Assembly: GCA_940747215.1 (NCBI GenBank)
Contig: CALNWS010000029.1
Span: 1 to 52,897, forward strand
Source: an uncultured Paraburkholderia sp.
Lineage (GTDB): Bacteria; Pseudomonadota; Gammaproteobacteria; Burkholderiales; Burkholderiaceae
Length of the DNA stretch: 52,897 nt
Reading direction: 5' to 3'
In this document: piece by piece, positions 20,901 through 33,822 of the stretch
Layout of the letters: every line of letters begins with the position of its first letter
How positions within the stretch are numbered: the stretch's first letter is position 1
Notes under the pieces: model-generated
What the model saw: only the letters and a program-made list of their open reading frames with translations
What the model was told of the DNA's origin: nothing
The model's database searches: none
Made by a program: the position numbers and the translations under genes

Positions 20901-21430
20901 GCGCGATCGAAACGCTCGAAGACGCGATCCGCAAGATCGACGCCGAAACGCGCACGCTGCTGCAAGGCACGTTCGACCAGGTGAACCAGCATTTCGGCGA
21001 CCTGTTCCCGCGTCTCTTTGGTGGCGGTCAGGCACGGCTCATCATGACCGGCGACGAAATTCTCGACGCCGGCGTGCAGGTCATGGCGCAGCCGCCGGGC
21101 AAGAAGAACTCGACCATTCACCTGCTGTCCGGTGGCGAAAAAGCGCTCACCGCCACGGCACTGGTGTTTGCGATGTTCCAGCTGAATCCGGCGCCGTTCT
21201 GTCTGCTAGACGAAGTGGACGCGTCGCTCGACGATGCCAACACCGAGCGTTTCGCGAACCTCGTGCGCGCGATGTCGGACAAAACCCAGTTCCTTTTCAT
21301 TTCGCACAACAAGATCGCGATGGAAATGGCGCAACAGTTGATCGGCGTGACGATGCAGGAGCAGGGCGTCTCGCGGATCGTTGCGGTTGACATGGAAACA
21401 GCAGCGGGTTTCGCCCAGAATATCGTTTGA
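17915..21430 (+). CDS. smc: Chromosome segregation ATPase SMC
   Basis: Condensin core protein that, with ScpA and ScpB, loops and compacts DNA for segregation. The 1171-residue protein has the N-terminal ATPase half with Walker A ([20 protein letters not shown], residue about 28-47) and Q-loop region [11 protein letters not shown], a long charged coiled coil from about residue 165, a globular hinge around 500-650, the returning coil, and the C-terminal half with signature [20 protein letters not shown] and Walker B [19 protein letters not shown]. The GTG start at 17915 ([20 protein letters not shown]) is the family N-terminus. zipA follows after 117 bp. Full length, no lesions: strong selection is evident. 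Confidence 0.97.
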   Translation: [1171 protein letters not shown]

Positions 21431-21547
21431 GTTTCGTTTGAACTGATTGAACATCGCGGGCGCCCGCGTTCAGCGCAGCGGCCATCGGCCGCGCGAAAGC
21501 GTGGAGCGGGCGTAGAGCCGCGCAGATAAAGAATTGCTGGAGCATGC

Positions 21548-22825
21548 ATGGACGAGTTGACACCCGGTTTGATCGGCGCGGGTGCCGTGGTGGTCGGTGG
21601 CGTGGTTGTGTACAACGCGTGGCAGGGAGCCAAGGTGCGTCGCAAGATGCCGCGGCCCATGCCGGCCGAAGCCGCCGAGAATTTCGCGCAGGACGATCAG
21701 CAGGAACACAGCCCGTTCATCGAACCGGCGCAGCCTACCACGCGCCGCGAACCGGTCGTCGGCGCCGAGTCGGTGGCCGACACGGTGTCGGCACGCGTCG
21801 AGCCGACCTTCGGCGTGGCTGCCGCACCGCTCGATACGCCCGCCGATATTCAGACCGAAACCACCACGCCGAATGGTCTCGCCGAAGCGGAAGGCTTAGC
21901 CGAGGCAGAAAAAGCCGAGACGGGTCAGAGCGCCAAACCCGTCCAGCCGAAAGCGGACGAACCCATCGAGCCGATCCTGCCTGCCGCCACGACCATTTCG
22001 TCGGTACCGTCCGCGATCGTCGACCGGCGCATCGACTGTATCGTGCCGATCCGTCTGAACGGTCCGGTGGCAGGCGACAAGGTGATTCCGCTCGCGCAGC
22101 GTCTGCGCCGCGCGGGCAGCAAGCCGGTGCATATCGAAGGCAAGCTCGAAGGCGGCGCATGGGAACTGCTGCAGAAAGGCGCGCGTTATGAAGAGCTGCG
22201 TGCGGCGGCGCAGCTCGCCAATCGCAGCGGCGCGCTGAACGAACTCGAGTTCTCCGAATTCGTGACCGGCGTGCAGCATTTCACGGACGCGCTCGACGCC
22301 TCGCCGGAATTCCCCGACATGCTGGAAACGGTGGCCATGGCGCGCGAGCTCGACGGTTTCGCCGCTCAGTGCGACGCGCAACTGTCGATCAACGTGCTGT
22401 CCGACGGCGCGCCGTGGTCGGCGAATTACGTGCAGGCGGTGGCCTCGCAAGACGGCCTGCTGCTCTCGCGCGACGGCACGCGCTTCGTCAAGCTGGACGC
22501 GAGGCAGAGCCCGGTGTTCATGCTGCAATTCGGAGACACCAACTTCCTGTGCGACGACCTCACGTACAAGGGTGGCCAGATGATCACGCTGGTGCTCGAC
22601 GTGCCGGTGGCCGACGAAGACATCCTGCCGTTCCGCCTGATGTGCGACTACGCAAAATCGTTGGCCGAGCGCATCGGCGGCCGGGTGGTGGATGACGGCC
22701 GCCGCCCGCTGCCGGAAAGCGCGCTGCTCGCCATCGAAAAGCAGTTGATGACGCTCTACGCAAAGCTCGAACAGGCGGGCATTCCGGCGGGCTCGCCGGC
22801 TACGCGGCGTCTCTTCAGCCAGTAA
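21548..22825 (+). CDS. zipA: Cell division protein ZipA
   Basis: Bitopic inner-membrane protein that tethers FtsZ at the division site. The 425-residue protein has one N-terminal transmembrane helix (LIGAGAVVVGGVVVYNAW, residues 8-25), a basic stretch (KVRRKMPRP), a low-complexity Pro/Glu/Ala-rich linker to about residue 150, and a C-terminal FtsZ-binding fold with SPVFMLQFGDTNFLCDDLTY and GGQMITLVLDVPVADEDILP. The smc-zipA-ligA order is a usual beta/gammaproteobacterial arrangement and supports the call. A terminator follows, so ligA likely has its own promoter. Intact. Confidence 0.9.
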   Translation: MDELTPGLIGAGAVVVGGVVVYNAWQGAKVRRKMPRPMPAEAAENFAQDDQQEHSPFIEPAQPTTRREPVVGAESVADTVSARVEPTFGVAAAPLDTPADIQTETTTPNGLAEAEGLAEAEKAETGQSAKPVQPKADEPIEPILPAATTISSVPSAIVDRRIDCIVPIRLNGPVAGDKVIPLAQRLRRAGSKPVHIEGKLEGGAWELLQKGARYEELRAAAQLANRSGALNELEFSEFVTGVQHFTDALDASPEFPDMLETVAMARELDGFAAQCDAQLSINVLSDGAPWSANYVQAVASQDGLLLSRDGTRFVKLDARQSPVFMLQFGDTNFLCDDLTYKGGQMITLVLDVPVADEDILPFRLMCDYAKSLAERIGGRVVDDGRRPLPESALLAIEKQLMTLYAKLEQAGIPAGSPATRRLFSQ

Positions 22826-22861
22826 GGCTTGCGGCGGTTTTCAATCGCATTCGCAGGATCG

Positions 22862-22889
22862 ACGGCCGCACAACTGTGCGGCCGTTTTT
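22862..22889 (+). terminator. Rho-independent terminator after zipA
   Basis: Perfect 10-bp stem (acggccgcac 22862-22871 with gtgcggccgt 22876-22885), 4-nt loop, then four more T residues to 22889. It ends the smc-zipA unit. Confidence 0.85.
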
Positions 22890-23048
22890 CGTTGGGTTCG
22901 CAGTGTCATGCGTGCGTTCGGGCAGCGCGTTTCGCGTCGGTCGTGACGGACGCGGGCCCCATGCGAGCGTGGCCAGAAACTGCCCGTTCGGCCGATGTAA
23001 AGGGGCACGCTTCCTGCGATAATCCAATATCCGAATCCCACTGCATAA

Positions 23049-25657
<2,609 letters not shown>

Positions 25658-25674
25658 ACTCTTGCGTTACGAAC

Positions 25675-25703
25675 AAAGCCCACGCCGAGGCGTGGGCTTT
25701 TTA
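25675..25703 (+). terminator. Rho-independent terminator after def, possibly bidirectional
   Basis: Perfect 12-bp stem (aaagcccacgcc 25675-25686 with ggcgtgggcttt 25689-25700), 2-nt loop, then TT. With A residues on the left arm it could also stop transcripts arriving from the minus-strand pseudogene at 25751-27068. Confidence 0.85.
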
Positions 25704-25750
25704 TTGGCCAGTTGCAGATGCAGAGGCAAAGCGCCGCGGGTTGCTGGCGC

Positions 25751-27068
25751 TTAGAACGTTTCGTCCAGCGACAGGTAACGCCACTGTCCCGGCGACAGCG
25801 CGCCGAGCATGACGCGGCCCATGCGCACACGCTTCAGGCCGATCACTTCGAGATCGACCAATTCGCACATACGACGGATTTGCCGCTTCTTGCCTTCACG
25901 CAACATGAAGCGCAACTGCTCGCCGTTCTGCCAGCTGACTTGTGCGGGCTTGAGCGGCACGTCGTCGAGCGAGAGTCCGTGGCGCAGCAGCGGCGAGGCT
26001 TTCCTTCGGGAAGTGGCCTTCCACGTCGACGGTATGCTCGCCGTACGCGACGCGCACCAGTATTCCTTGTCGATTTCCGAGTGACCGCCGATCAGCTGCT
26101 TGGCGATGCGGCCGTCCTGCGCCAGCACGAGCAGGCCCGTGGAGTCGATGTCCAGACGACCGGCTGGCGTGAGCTGCCACAGATGCGCGACGGAGAAGCA
26201 GATGTCCGAACGGTCGCTTTCCCAGCGGTTTTCCGACGTCACGAGCGTGATGGCCGGCTGATAGCCGTTTTCCGCCTGACCGGACACGAAGCCGACCGTC
26301 CTGTGGATCAGCACCGTCACCTAGCTCGCTTGCGCGGCTTCGGCGGCGGGATCGATCTCAATCTTCTGGTCCGGCCGAACCTTGGTGCCGAGCATATCGA
26401 CGCGTTCGCCGTCCACCAGCACTCAGCCTTTCTCGATCCACTCGTCCGCTTCACGGCGCGAGCACAGGCCGAGTTCCGACATGAGTTTCGACAGACGCAG
26501 CGTACCCGGCGCGTCTTCGCAGTCGCGGCGCGGCGTGCGCGGCAGGTCGTCCGACTCCGTCTCGCGGTGTGCGCGGGCGGCGGGCGGTCGTCGCTGAAGC
26601 GGCGGGTTGCGGCCGGCAGGGATTTGTCGAAGCTGGGGCGGGTGGGGCGGTCGGTGCGATCCGAGCGGTCGCCGCTGCCTTCAAACCGACGCGGCGCACG
26701 TTCGCCCCGCTCACCACCGCCTTCAAATCGGTGCGGACCACGCTCACCATCTTCCCGCTGCGCCGGCCGAACCCGTCGCGCGGTCACGTGAAAACGAACC
26801 TTCTGCGCGCGGTGCGCGCGTCCCGGCACCGGCTCCCGCCGGCTTACCAGCAGCAGCCGGCCACCTGATTCCACCGCCGAGGCGGACCCAGCCCGCTCTC
26901 CGCACGCAGCGCCCGAACTTTCCGAACCGGCAGCCGGCAAGGGCGACGGCTTCTGTTCCGTAGGACGCGTCGGCTTGCGTGCCGACGGACTTCCGGTACG
27001 GACAGGGCGCGTTCGGACGAAGCCGGCCGCGGGTGCTTGGCTGTTAATTTAACTCGCTGAAATCTCAC
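25751..27068 (-). pseudogene. RluF-like 23S rRNA pseudouridine synthase with long basic N-terminus, disrupted
   Basis: The core frame reads (5' to 3' on minus) RLSKLMSELGLCSRREADEW (S4 domain), IEKG, TGA (26423-26425), VLVDGERVDMLGTKVRPDQK, QAS, TAG (26321-26323), VTVLIHRTVGFVSGQAENGY, then the catalytic-aspartate motif AGRLDIDSTGLLVLAQD, GGHSEIDKEY. A one-base loss near 26058 and a one-base gain near 26000 garble about 20 residues before RHGLSLDDVPLKPAQVSWQN and GKKRQIRRMCELVDLEVIGL, ending at GQWRYLSLDETF. The N-terminus (KLTAKHPRPAS...) is a repetitive Arg/Pro/Gly-rich extension broken by frameshifts. The intended residues at the stops were probably Trp and Gln. The beginning overlaps the end of glnD. 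RluB/RsuA subtypes are possible alternatives. Confidence 0.82.
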
Positions 27069-29644
27069 ACTGCAATCGCGCGCAGCAGTTCGGTCTCGAC
27101 CTGAATTTGCAGACGGCTGTCAGACAGGCCACATCCGTCAAGCAGGAACACGTCTTCGACGCGTTCGCCAAGCGTGTTGATCCGCGCCGAAGCGACGCCG
27201 ACCCGATGCTCGGCCAGCACGCGCGCGATCGAATAAAGAAGGCCCGGCCGGTCGTTCGCCGACACGGACAGGATGTAGTACTGGCCGCGTTCGTCGGCCC
27301 GAAGGTCGACGCGCGGCGTGACAGGGAAGGTCCGCGACAGCCGCGACAGGCGGCCTTTCGACGGACCGGGAAGCAACATGCCGTCGCCGGTCAGGCGGGC
27401 GGTCAGTTCCTGTTCGACCAGATTCGCAATATCGCGATAATGCACGTCTTCCTCGGTATGTGCGACGAGGAAATTATCGAGCGCGTAGCCGTGGCGGGTC
27501 GTGCTCACCCGCGCATCCAGCACGGACAGCCCGTTGCGGTCGAAATACGCGCAGATGCCGGCAAAAAGGTCCGGCTGGTCTTTCACGTAGACGAGCACCT
27601 GCAGCGCTTCGCCAATCGGCGACGGACGCGCACGCACGATCGGCGTGGGCGTCTCGACGTGGCGATACAGCACGCGGGTTTGCCACGCGATGTCCGCTGC
27701 GTCGTGGCGCAGGAAATAGCCGACGTCGAGCTTGTCCCACAGCGCTTTTTGCGCGCCTTCTGGTACGGTTTCGAGACGCAGCAGCGCGAGCGCCTCTTCC
27801 TGACGCGACTTCAGTTCCGAATGCTCGTCCGGCCGCGCGCCGCCTAGCACGGCGAGCGTGGCCCGATAGAGGTCTTCGAGCAGCTTGCCTTTCCATGTAT
27901 TCCAGACCTTCGGGCTCGTGCCGCGAATGTCGGCGACCGTCAGCAGATACAGCGCCGTGAGAAGCCGCTCGGTGCCGACCAGCTCGGCAAAACGTTTGAT
28001 GACTTCCGGGTCGCTCGTGTCCTGCTTCTGCGCGACCTGGCTCATCGTCAGATGCTGCTGCACGAGCCAGACCACCAGTTCCGCGTCTTCGCCCTCGATG
28101 CCGTGCGTGCGGCAGAAACGCCGCGCGTCGGTCATGCCGAGCGTGGAGTGATCGCCATCCCGGCCCTTCGCGATGTCATGGAAAAGCGCCGCCACGTACA
28201 GCACCCAAGGCCGGTCGAAGTTCACGATCAGCTGGCTGCAGAACGGATATTCGTGCGTGTGTTCCGCTACGGCAAAACGGCGTAGATTGCGCAGCACCAT
28301 CAGAATATGCTGGTCGACGGTGTAGACGTGATACAGATCGTGCTGCATCTGACCGACGATCCGTCTGAAATTCAGCAGATAACGTCCGAGCACGCTTGTC
28401 TGGTTCATCAGACGCAGTGCGTGCGTGATGCCGGCAGGCTGCTTTAGGATTTCCATGAAGAGGCGCCGGTTCTCGGGATCGCGCCGCCAGTGCTGGTCCA
28501 TCACTTCGCGCGCGTTGTAGATCGCGCGCAGCGTGCGCGCCGAGAAGCCCTTCACGCCGGGCGTCTGCTCGTACAGCAGGAAGGCTTCGAGAATGGCGTT
28601 CGGCTCGTTCTGGAAGACGTCGTCGCTGGCGATTTCCAGCATGCCCTGCTTTTCGACGAAACGGTCCGACAGCACGCGCGTAATGCCGTTCGTGCTCGGG
28701 AAAAGCTGCGCCTCGATGTTTTGGATCAGAATCGTGACCAACTGCGTGACGGCCTTCGCCGCCCAGTAGTAGTGGCGCATGAGCTGTTCGCTCGCGCGCT
28801 TCGTGGCGGTGGGCTTGTAGCCGAAACTTTCGGCCACCGGCGTTTGTAGATCGAACACCAGAATGTCCTGCCGACGCCTGGCGATTACGTGCAGACGCGC
28901 GCGCAGCGCCTTCAGGAAGCTCTCGTTACGACGCAGTTCGCTCGCTTCGCGTTCCGTAATCAGGCCGCGCGCCTCGAGTTCGCGCCAGCTGCTGCCGAAT
29001 TCCGCCGCCTGCGTGATCCAGAGAATGAGCTGCAGATCGCGCAGGCCGCCGGGACTTTCCTTCACGTTCGGTTCGAGCGAGTAGGGCGTGTCCTGGAATT
29101 TGGCGTGACGCTGACGCATTTCCAGCACCTTGGCCTGGAAGAATGCTTTCGAGTCGAGCGCCTCGCGGTAGCGCTTCGCGAAATCGTCGAACAGCTCAGT
29201 GCTGCCCGTGATGCGGCGCGCTTCCAGCAGCGACGTGCGCACGGTGACGTCGTTCGCGGCTTCTTCGAGACACTGCGAGACGCTGCGTACGCTGCTGCTC
29301 AACTCCAGCCCAAGGTCCCACGCGAGGCTGATGAACCGCTCGATGCGCGCTTCGAGATGCTCGATCGGCGAATCGGGAAGCAGCACCAGAATGTCGATGT
29401 CCGAATGCGGCGCGAGTTCGCCGCGCCCGTAGCCGCCGACCGCGACTAGGGCCAGTTTTGGCGGCAATTCGCAGATGTTCCAAGCGGCGCGCAGCGATTC
29501 GTCTGTGGCGCGCGCGAGGGACGCCATCAATGCATCGACGTTGGTGGCGGTCCTGAAGCGTTCCAGCAAACGGGCTTTGGCCATTTTGTAGCCCGCCTTG
29601 AGCGACGTGGCGTGGGAGGGGGCGACGGCTGGAACGCTACTCAT
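27065..29644 (-). CDS. glnD: PII uridylyltransferase / uridylyl-removing enzyme
   Basis: Nitrogen sensor that uridylylates or de-uridylylates PII proteins according to glutamine level. The 859-residue protein has the nucleotidyltransferase motif [20 protein letters not shown] (residue about 58-77), the HD hydrolase motif [20 protein letters not shown] near residue 480, and two C-terminal ACT domains ([40 protein letters not shown]). I chose ATG 29644, which overlaps the map stop (ATGA), over an in-frame start 59 codons upstream that would run deep into map. Length is typical. Fully intact, so nitrogen regulation appears kept. Confidence 0.95.
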   Translation of the reverse strand: MSSVPAVAPSHATSLKAGYKMAKARLLERFRTATNVDALMASLARATDESLRAAWNICELPPKLALVAVGGYGRGELAPHSDIDILVLLPDSPIEHLEARIERFISLAWDLGLELSSSVRSVSQCLEEAANDVTVRTSLLEARRITGSTELFDDFAKRYREALDSKAFFQAKVLEMRQRHAKFQDTPYSLEPNVKESPGGLRDLQLILWITQAAEFGSSWRELEARGLITEREASELRRNESFLKALRARLHVIARRRQDILVFDLQTPVAESFGYKPTATKRASEQLMRHYYWAAKAVTQLVTILIQNIEAQLFPSTNGITRVLSDRFVEKQGMLEIASDDVFQNEPNAILEAFLLYEQTPGVKGFSARTLRAIYNAREVMDQHWRRDPENRRLFMEILKQPAGITHALRLMNQTSVLGRYLLNFRRIVGQMQHDLYHVYTVDQHILMVLRNLRRFAVAEHTHEYPFCSQLIVNFDRPWVLYVAALFHDIAKGRDGDHSTLGMTDARRFCRTHGIEGEDAELVVWLVQQHLTMSQVAQKQDTSDPEVIKRFAELVGTERLLTALYLLTVADIRGTSPKVWNTWKGKLLEDLYRATLAVLGGARPDEHSELKSRQEEALALLRLETVPEGAQKALWDKLDVGYFLRHDAADIAWQTRVLYRHVETPTPIVRARPSPIGEALQVLVYVKDQPDLFAGICAYFDRNGLSVLDARVSTTRHGYALDNFLVAHTEEDVHYRDIANLVEQELTARLTGDGMLLPGPSKGRLSRLSRTFPVTPRVDLRADERGQYYILSVSANDRPGLLYSIARVLAEHRVGVASARINTLGERVEDVFLLDGCGLSDSRLQIQVETELLRAIAV

Positions 29645-30492
29645 TGGCAAGCTGGCGGTGAGGTCGGTGGTCGTGGATGCGTCAGGCCCGTGGCCGCGAC
29701 GACCGGCGGACGTGCCGGCGTGCCGGCGGAAACGGTGAGGACGTCGTAGCCGGTTTCGGTGACGAGCACGGTGTGTTCCCACTGCGCCGACAGGCTGCGG
29801 TCCTTGGTCTTGACGGTCCACTGGTCAGGCATGGTGCGGATGTCGCGGCGGCCAGCGTTGATCATCGGCTCGACCGTGAAGATCATGCCGGCCTGCAGTT
29901 CGAGCCCGGTGCCTAGGCGGCCATAGTGCAGGATTTGTGGGTCTTCGTGGAAAACGGTGCCGATACCGTGACCGCAATATTCGCGCACCACGCTGTAGCT
30001 TTGCGCTTCGGCATGTTTCTGGATGGCGTGACCGATGTCGCCGAGATGCGCGCCGGGACGTACCTGGTCGATGCCGAGCCACATGCATTCGAACGTGGTC
30101 TGCACGAGGCGTTTTGCCAAGATCGAACCTTCGCCGACGATGAACATGCGGCTCGTGTCGCCGAAATAGCCTTCCTTGATGACGGTGATGTCGATATTCA
30201 GTGCGTCGCCGTTCTTGAGCGTCTTGTCGCCGGGAATGCCGTGGCAGATCACGTCGTTCACGGAAATGCAGGTGGCCTTGGGATAGGGCGGATAGCCGGG
30301 CGGCTGGTAGTTCAGCGGCGCCGGAACAGTGCCCTGTTCCTTCAGCATGTATTCGTGACACAGGCGATCGAGTTCGCCGGTAGTGATGCCGGCTGTCACG
30401 AAAGGCGTGATGTAATCGAGCACTTCGCTTGCGAGTTTGCAGGCGACGCGCATTTGCGCGATATCGTGGTCGTTTTTGAGCGTAATAGCCAT
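29641..30492 (-). CDS. map: Type I methionine aminopeptidase
   Basis: Dimetal enzyme that removes the initiator methionine after deformylation. The 283-residue protein shows [20 protein letters not shown] with the substrate histidine, the first metal aspartate in LNIDITV, the second in YFGDTSRMF, the His ligand in [20 protein letters not shown], the Glu ligand in [12 protein letters not shown], and the last Glu in [14 protein letters not shown]. The 20-residue proline-rich tail is slightly longer than in E. coli. It is divergent from rpsB across 449 bp and coupled to glnD by ATGA, an order also seen in E. coli (map-glnD opposite rpsB). Intact. Confidence 0.95.
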   Translation of the reverse strand: MAITLKNDHDIAQMRVACKLASEVLDYITPFVTAGITTGELDRLCHEYMLKEQGTVPAPLNYQPPGYPPYPKATCISVNDVICHGIPGDKTLKNGDALNIDITVIKEGYFGDTSRMFIVGEGSILAKRLVQTTFECMWLGIDQVRPGAHLGDIGHAIQKHAEAQSYSVVREYCGHGIGTVFHEDPQILHYGRLGTGLELQAGMIFTVEPMINAGRRDIRTMPDQWTVKTKDRSLSAQWEHTVLVTETGYDVLTVSAGTPARPPVVAATGLTHPRPPTSPPACQ

Positions 30493-30508
30493 GAGTCGGG
30501 CCTAAATT

Positions 30509-30638
30509 GCGATTATTGCTAGATTATTGCACCATATTCCGGCCGTCGCAGTCTTTTGCAAGGGTGCCGCCGGCCTGCGCGGTGCAACACGCTTGGCGTA
30601 GGGGAGCTACCGCGCAGGTTGAGTCGTGCAATAATCGC
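30509..30638. promoter_or_regulatory. Three copies of a 9-11 bp motif in the map/rpsB divergent region
   Basis: GATTATTGC occurs at 30511-30519 and again at 30522-30530 (start-to-start distance 11 bp, one helical turn), and its reverse complement GCAATAATC at 30628-30636. The outer pair extends to 11 bp perfect (gcgattattgc 30509-30519 versus gcaataatcgc 30628-30638). Such shared sites between divergent genes resemble an operator; alternatively each TGCAATAAT is an extended -10-like element. No protein can be named. Apart from this and the promoter at 30619-30648 I see nothing in the 449-bp gap 30493-30941; it should contain the rpsB leader RNA. Confidence 0.5.
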
Positions 30639-30648
30639 ATGCTATACT
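30619..30648 (+). promoter_or_regulatory. Sigma-70-type promoter of rpsB-tsf
   Basis: TTGAGT at 30619-30624, an 18-bp spacer and TATACT at 30643-30648, with TGC before the -10 giving an extended -10. Transcription from here would leave a 5' leader of about 285 nt before rpsB. In E. coli S2 represses rpsB-tsf through its leader, so an autoregulatory structure is plausible here. Confidence 0.6.
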
Positions 30649-30941
30649 TTTCAGTTAAGTCGGTCTATGTCCTGATTTTCAGGCTTTTTCAGGCTTTAAG
30701 TAAGGTAGTAAGCGAGAAAAATGGAGAAAATCAGTTATCTGGAAAGTCATGGCGCCCGTTGCTTGCGCCATGATGATGCCGGGAAGTCGAGATACGTTGT
30801 TTTCAACGCGTTTCATAGCAGATCAGGCAGCACATTCGCAAGCCGGCGCACCTAGGGTGTTCGTTGCGCTCCAGCCTAAGAAAATGGTGGACGCAGCCGA
30901 TACGGCAGCCGGCTTAAGATCCAACCCTCGCGGAGATTTTC

Positions 30942-31697
30942 ATGGTAGTTACCATGCGTCAGATGCTGGAAGCCGGTGTCCACTTCGGTCACCAAACGCG
31001 CTTCTGGAACCCCAAGATGGCCCCCTTCATTTTCGGTCATCGCAACAAGATTCACATTATTAACCTCGAAAAGACGCTGCCGATGTACAACGACGCGCTG
31101 AAGTACGCGCGTCAACTAGCAGCGAACCGCGGCACGATCCTGTTTGTTGGCACGAAGCGTCAATCGCGCGACACGATCGCTGAAGAAGCGCAGCGCGCTG
31201 GCATGCCGTACGTCAACGCACGCTGGCTCGGCGGCATGCTGACCAACTTCAAGACGCTGAAGGTTTCGATCAAGCGCCTGAAGGACATGGAAGCAGCGCT
31301 GGAAGCCGGCGAAACCGAACGCATGAGCAAGAAAGAAGCGCTCCTGTTCGAACGCGAAATGGCCAAGCTGCAGAAGTCGATCGGCGGTGTGAAGGACATG
31401 GGCGGCATTCCGGACGCGATCTTCGTGGTCGACGTCGGCTACCACAAGATTGCCATGATCGAAGCCAACAAGCTGGGCATTCCGGTCATCGCCGTGGTCG
31501 ATACGAACCACTCGCCGGAAGGCATCGACTACGTCATCCCGGGTAACGACGACGCCTCGAAGGCTGTCGCTCTGTACACGGCTGGCGTAGCTGACGCGAT
31601 CGTCGAAGGCCGTGCAAACGCGGTCAACGAAGTGGTGGCGCAGGCTGCACGTGGCGGCGACGGCGACGAGTTCGTCGAGGTCAACGCGGAAGCGTAA
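30942..31697 (+). CDS. rpsB: 30S ribosomal protein S2
   Basis: Late-assembling small-subunit protein between head and body. The 251-residue protein begins [20 protein letters not shown], with [20 protein letters not shown] next, and includes [20 protein letters not shown] and [20 protein letters not shown], all S2 hallmarks. The ribosome-binding sequence (ctcgcggagatttt) lies just before the ATG at 30942. Codon choice looks restrained, as expected for a highly expressed gene. It is followed by tsf with an attenuator-like hairpin between them. Intact. Confidence 0.97.
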   Translation: MVVTMRQMLEAGVHFGHQTRFWNPKMAPFIFGHRNKIHIINLEKTLPMYNDALKYARQLAANRGTILFVGTKRQSRDTIAEEAQRAGMPYVNARWLGGMLTNFKTLKVSIKRLKDMEAALEAGETERMSKKEALLFEREMAKLQKSIGGVKDMGGIPDAIFVVDVGYHKIAMIEANKLGIPVIAVVDTNHSPEGIDYVIPGNDDASKAVALYTAGVADAIVEGRANAVNEVVAQAARGGDGDEFVEVNAEA

Positions 31698-31715
31698 AGC
31701 TGCCCGGTGTCAGAC

Positions 31716-31745
31716 AAAAAAGGGGGCTTTCCATAGGCCTTTTTT
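31716..31745 (+). terminator. Attenuator or partial terminator between rpsB and tsf
   Basis: aaaaaagg (31716-31723) pairs with cctttttt (31738-31745); the loop of 14 nt is G-rich and pairs poorly, so the stem is AT-heavy and imperfect. A partial terminator here would let rpsB mRNA exceed tsf mRNA. Confidence 0.5.
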
Positions 31746-31897
31746 AGTCGCGACTATGTGTAGTGGGGCGCCGTTAGCAGTGAGCAACGCGGTGCCCGAG
31801 CGTGGTCCGTAAAAAATACGCGCAACGCTGAAACGAATTCTTGCCGCCGGTATCGAATCCGGGCGGCGTGTGACAGACGGAACTCAAGGAGCAAATG

Positions 31898-32779
31898 ATG
31901 GCGGCAATTACCGCAAGCATGGTTGCAGAACTGCGCGCAAAGACCGACGCGCCGATGATGGAATGCAAGAAGGCGCTGACGAAAGCCGACGGCGACTTGG
32001 CCCGCGCTGAAGAACTGCTGCGCGTCAAGCTGGGCAACAAGGCCAGCAAGGCTGCATCGCGCGTCACGGCTGAAGGCGTGGTCGCATCGTTCATCGGCGG
32101 CAACGCGGGTTCGCTGGTCGAACTGAACTGCGAAACCGACTTCGTTTCGAAGAACGACGACTTCCTGGCATTCTCGAAGAAGATCGCCGAGCTGGTCGCT
32201 ACGCAAAACCCGGCTGACGTCGCTGCGCTGTCGGCTCTGTCGCTGGACGGCTCGACGGTCGACGCAGTGCGCCTCGCGCTGGTCGGCAAGATCGGTGAAA
32301 ACCTGTCGATCCGCCGTTTCGTGCGTTTCGAAACGTCGAACAAGCTGGCAGCGTACCTGCACGGCACGCGCATCGGCGTGCTGGTCGAGTACACGGGCGC
32401 AGACGAGCAGGTCGGCAAGGACGTGGCAATGCACATCGCCGCAATGAAGCCGGTTTCGCTGTCGTCGGACGACGTTCCGGCAGACCTGATCGCCAAGGAA
32501 CGCAGCATCGCTGAACAGAAGGCTGCCGAATCGGGCAAGCCGGCTGAAATCGTCGCGAAGATGGTCGACGGCAGCGTGCAGAAGCACCTGAAGGAAGTGT
32601 CGCTGCTGAACCAGACGTTCGTTAAGAACGACAAGCAGACGATCGAACAGATGCTAAAGGCAGGCAACGCAAGCGTGCAGAAGTTCGCGCTGTTCGTGGT
32701 TGGCGAAGGCATCGAGAAGAAGCAGGACGACTTCGCGGCTGAAGTGGCTGCGCAGGTCGCTGCTGCAAAGCAACAATAA
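31898..32779 (+). CDS. tsf: Translation elongation factor Ts
   Basis: Guanine-nucleotide exchange factor for EF-Tu. The 293-residue protein begins [20 protein letters not shown] with the EF-Ts signatures [16 protein letters not shown] (N-terminal) and [18 protein letters not shown]. Two ATGs are adjacent (31895 and 31898); the ribosome-binding site AAGGAG at 31886-31891 is 6 nt from the second but only 3 nt from the first, so I chose 31898. Intact and of standard length; operon with rpsB. Confidence 0.96.
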   Translation: MAAITASMVAELRAKTDAPMMECKKALTKADGDLARAEELLRVKLGNKASKAASRVTAEGVVASFIGGNAGSLVELNCETDFVSKNDDFLAFSKKIAELVATQNPADVAALSALSLDGSTVDAVRLALVGKIGENLSIRRFVRFETSNKLAAYLHGTRIGVLVEYTGADEQVGKDVAMHIAAMKPVSLSSDDVPADLIAKERSIAEQKAAESGKPAEIVAKMVDGSVQKHLKEVSLLNQTFVKNDKQTIEQMLKAGNASVQKFALFVVGEGIEKKQDDFAAEVAAQVAAAKQQ

Positions 32780-32806
32780 GCTTCGTTTAAGTAAGCCGTA
32801 GTACCG

Positions 32807-32919
32807 TTTGACCCTCGGCGGGGCAAGACCCTGCCGCGGTCGGCAGCGCCGCAAGGCCGCGCGCGGGTAGACCTCCGCCACGCGAGCCGCCTCTGGCAGA
32901 GGCCTCAGGGCCGGTCAAA
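32807..32919 (+). ncRNA. Multibranched RNA structure between tsf and pyrH (function unknown)
   Basis: tttgacc (32807-32813) can pair with ggtcaaa (32913-32919), enclosing a hairpin ctgccg/cggcag (32830-32845) and a second one cctct/agagg (about 32890-32902). No T-tract follows, so it is not a normal terminator. It could be a leader of pyrH or simply a processed spacer. The fold was judged by eye. Confidence 0.35.
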
Positions 32920-32990
32920 TATTTGGCGACGCTTGCCCGAATCAGCATTTCACCCCTACATTAATCCCTTGTTGTTGCCCTATTCCGTGA

Positions 32991-33719
<729 letters not shown>

Positions 33720-33822
33720 ACTTTCGTTCATTAACGTGGACGTGGGCTTTAGCGCGAGCTTGGGCCGCCGCATCACGCGCGCCGGCCGGCTCGCACCGTT
33801 TTGAAGGTTCGGAGGTTTAAAA

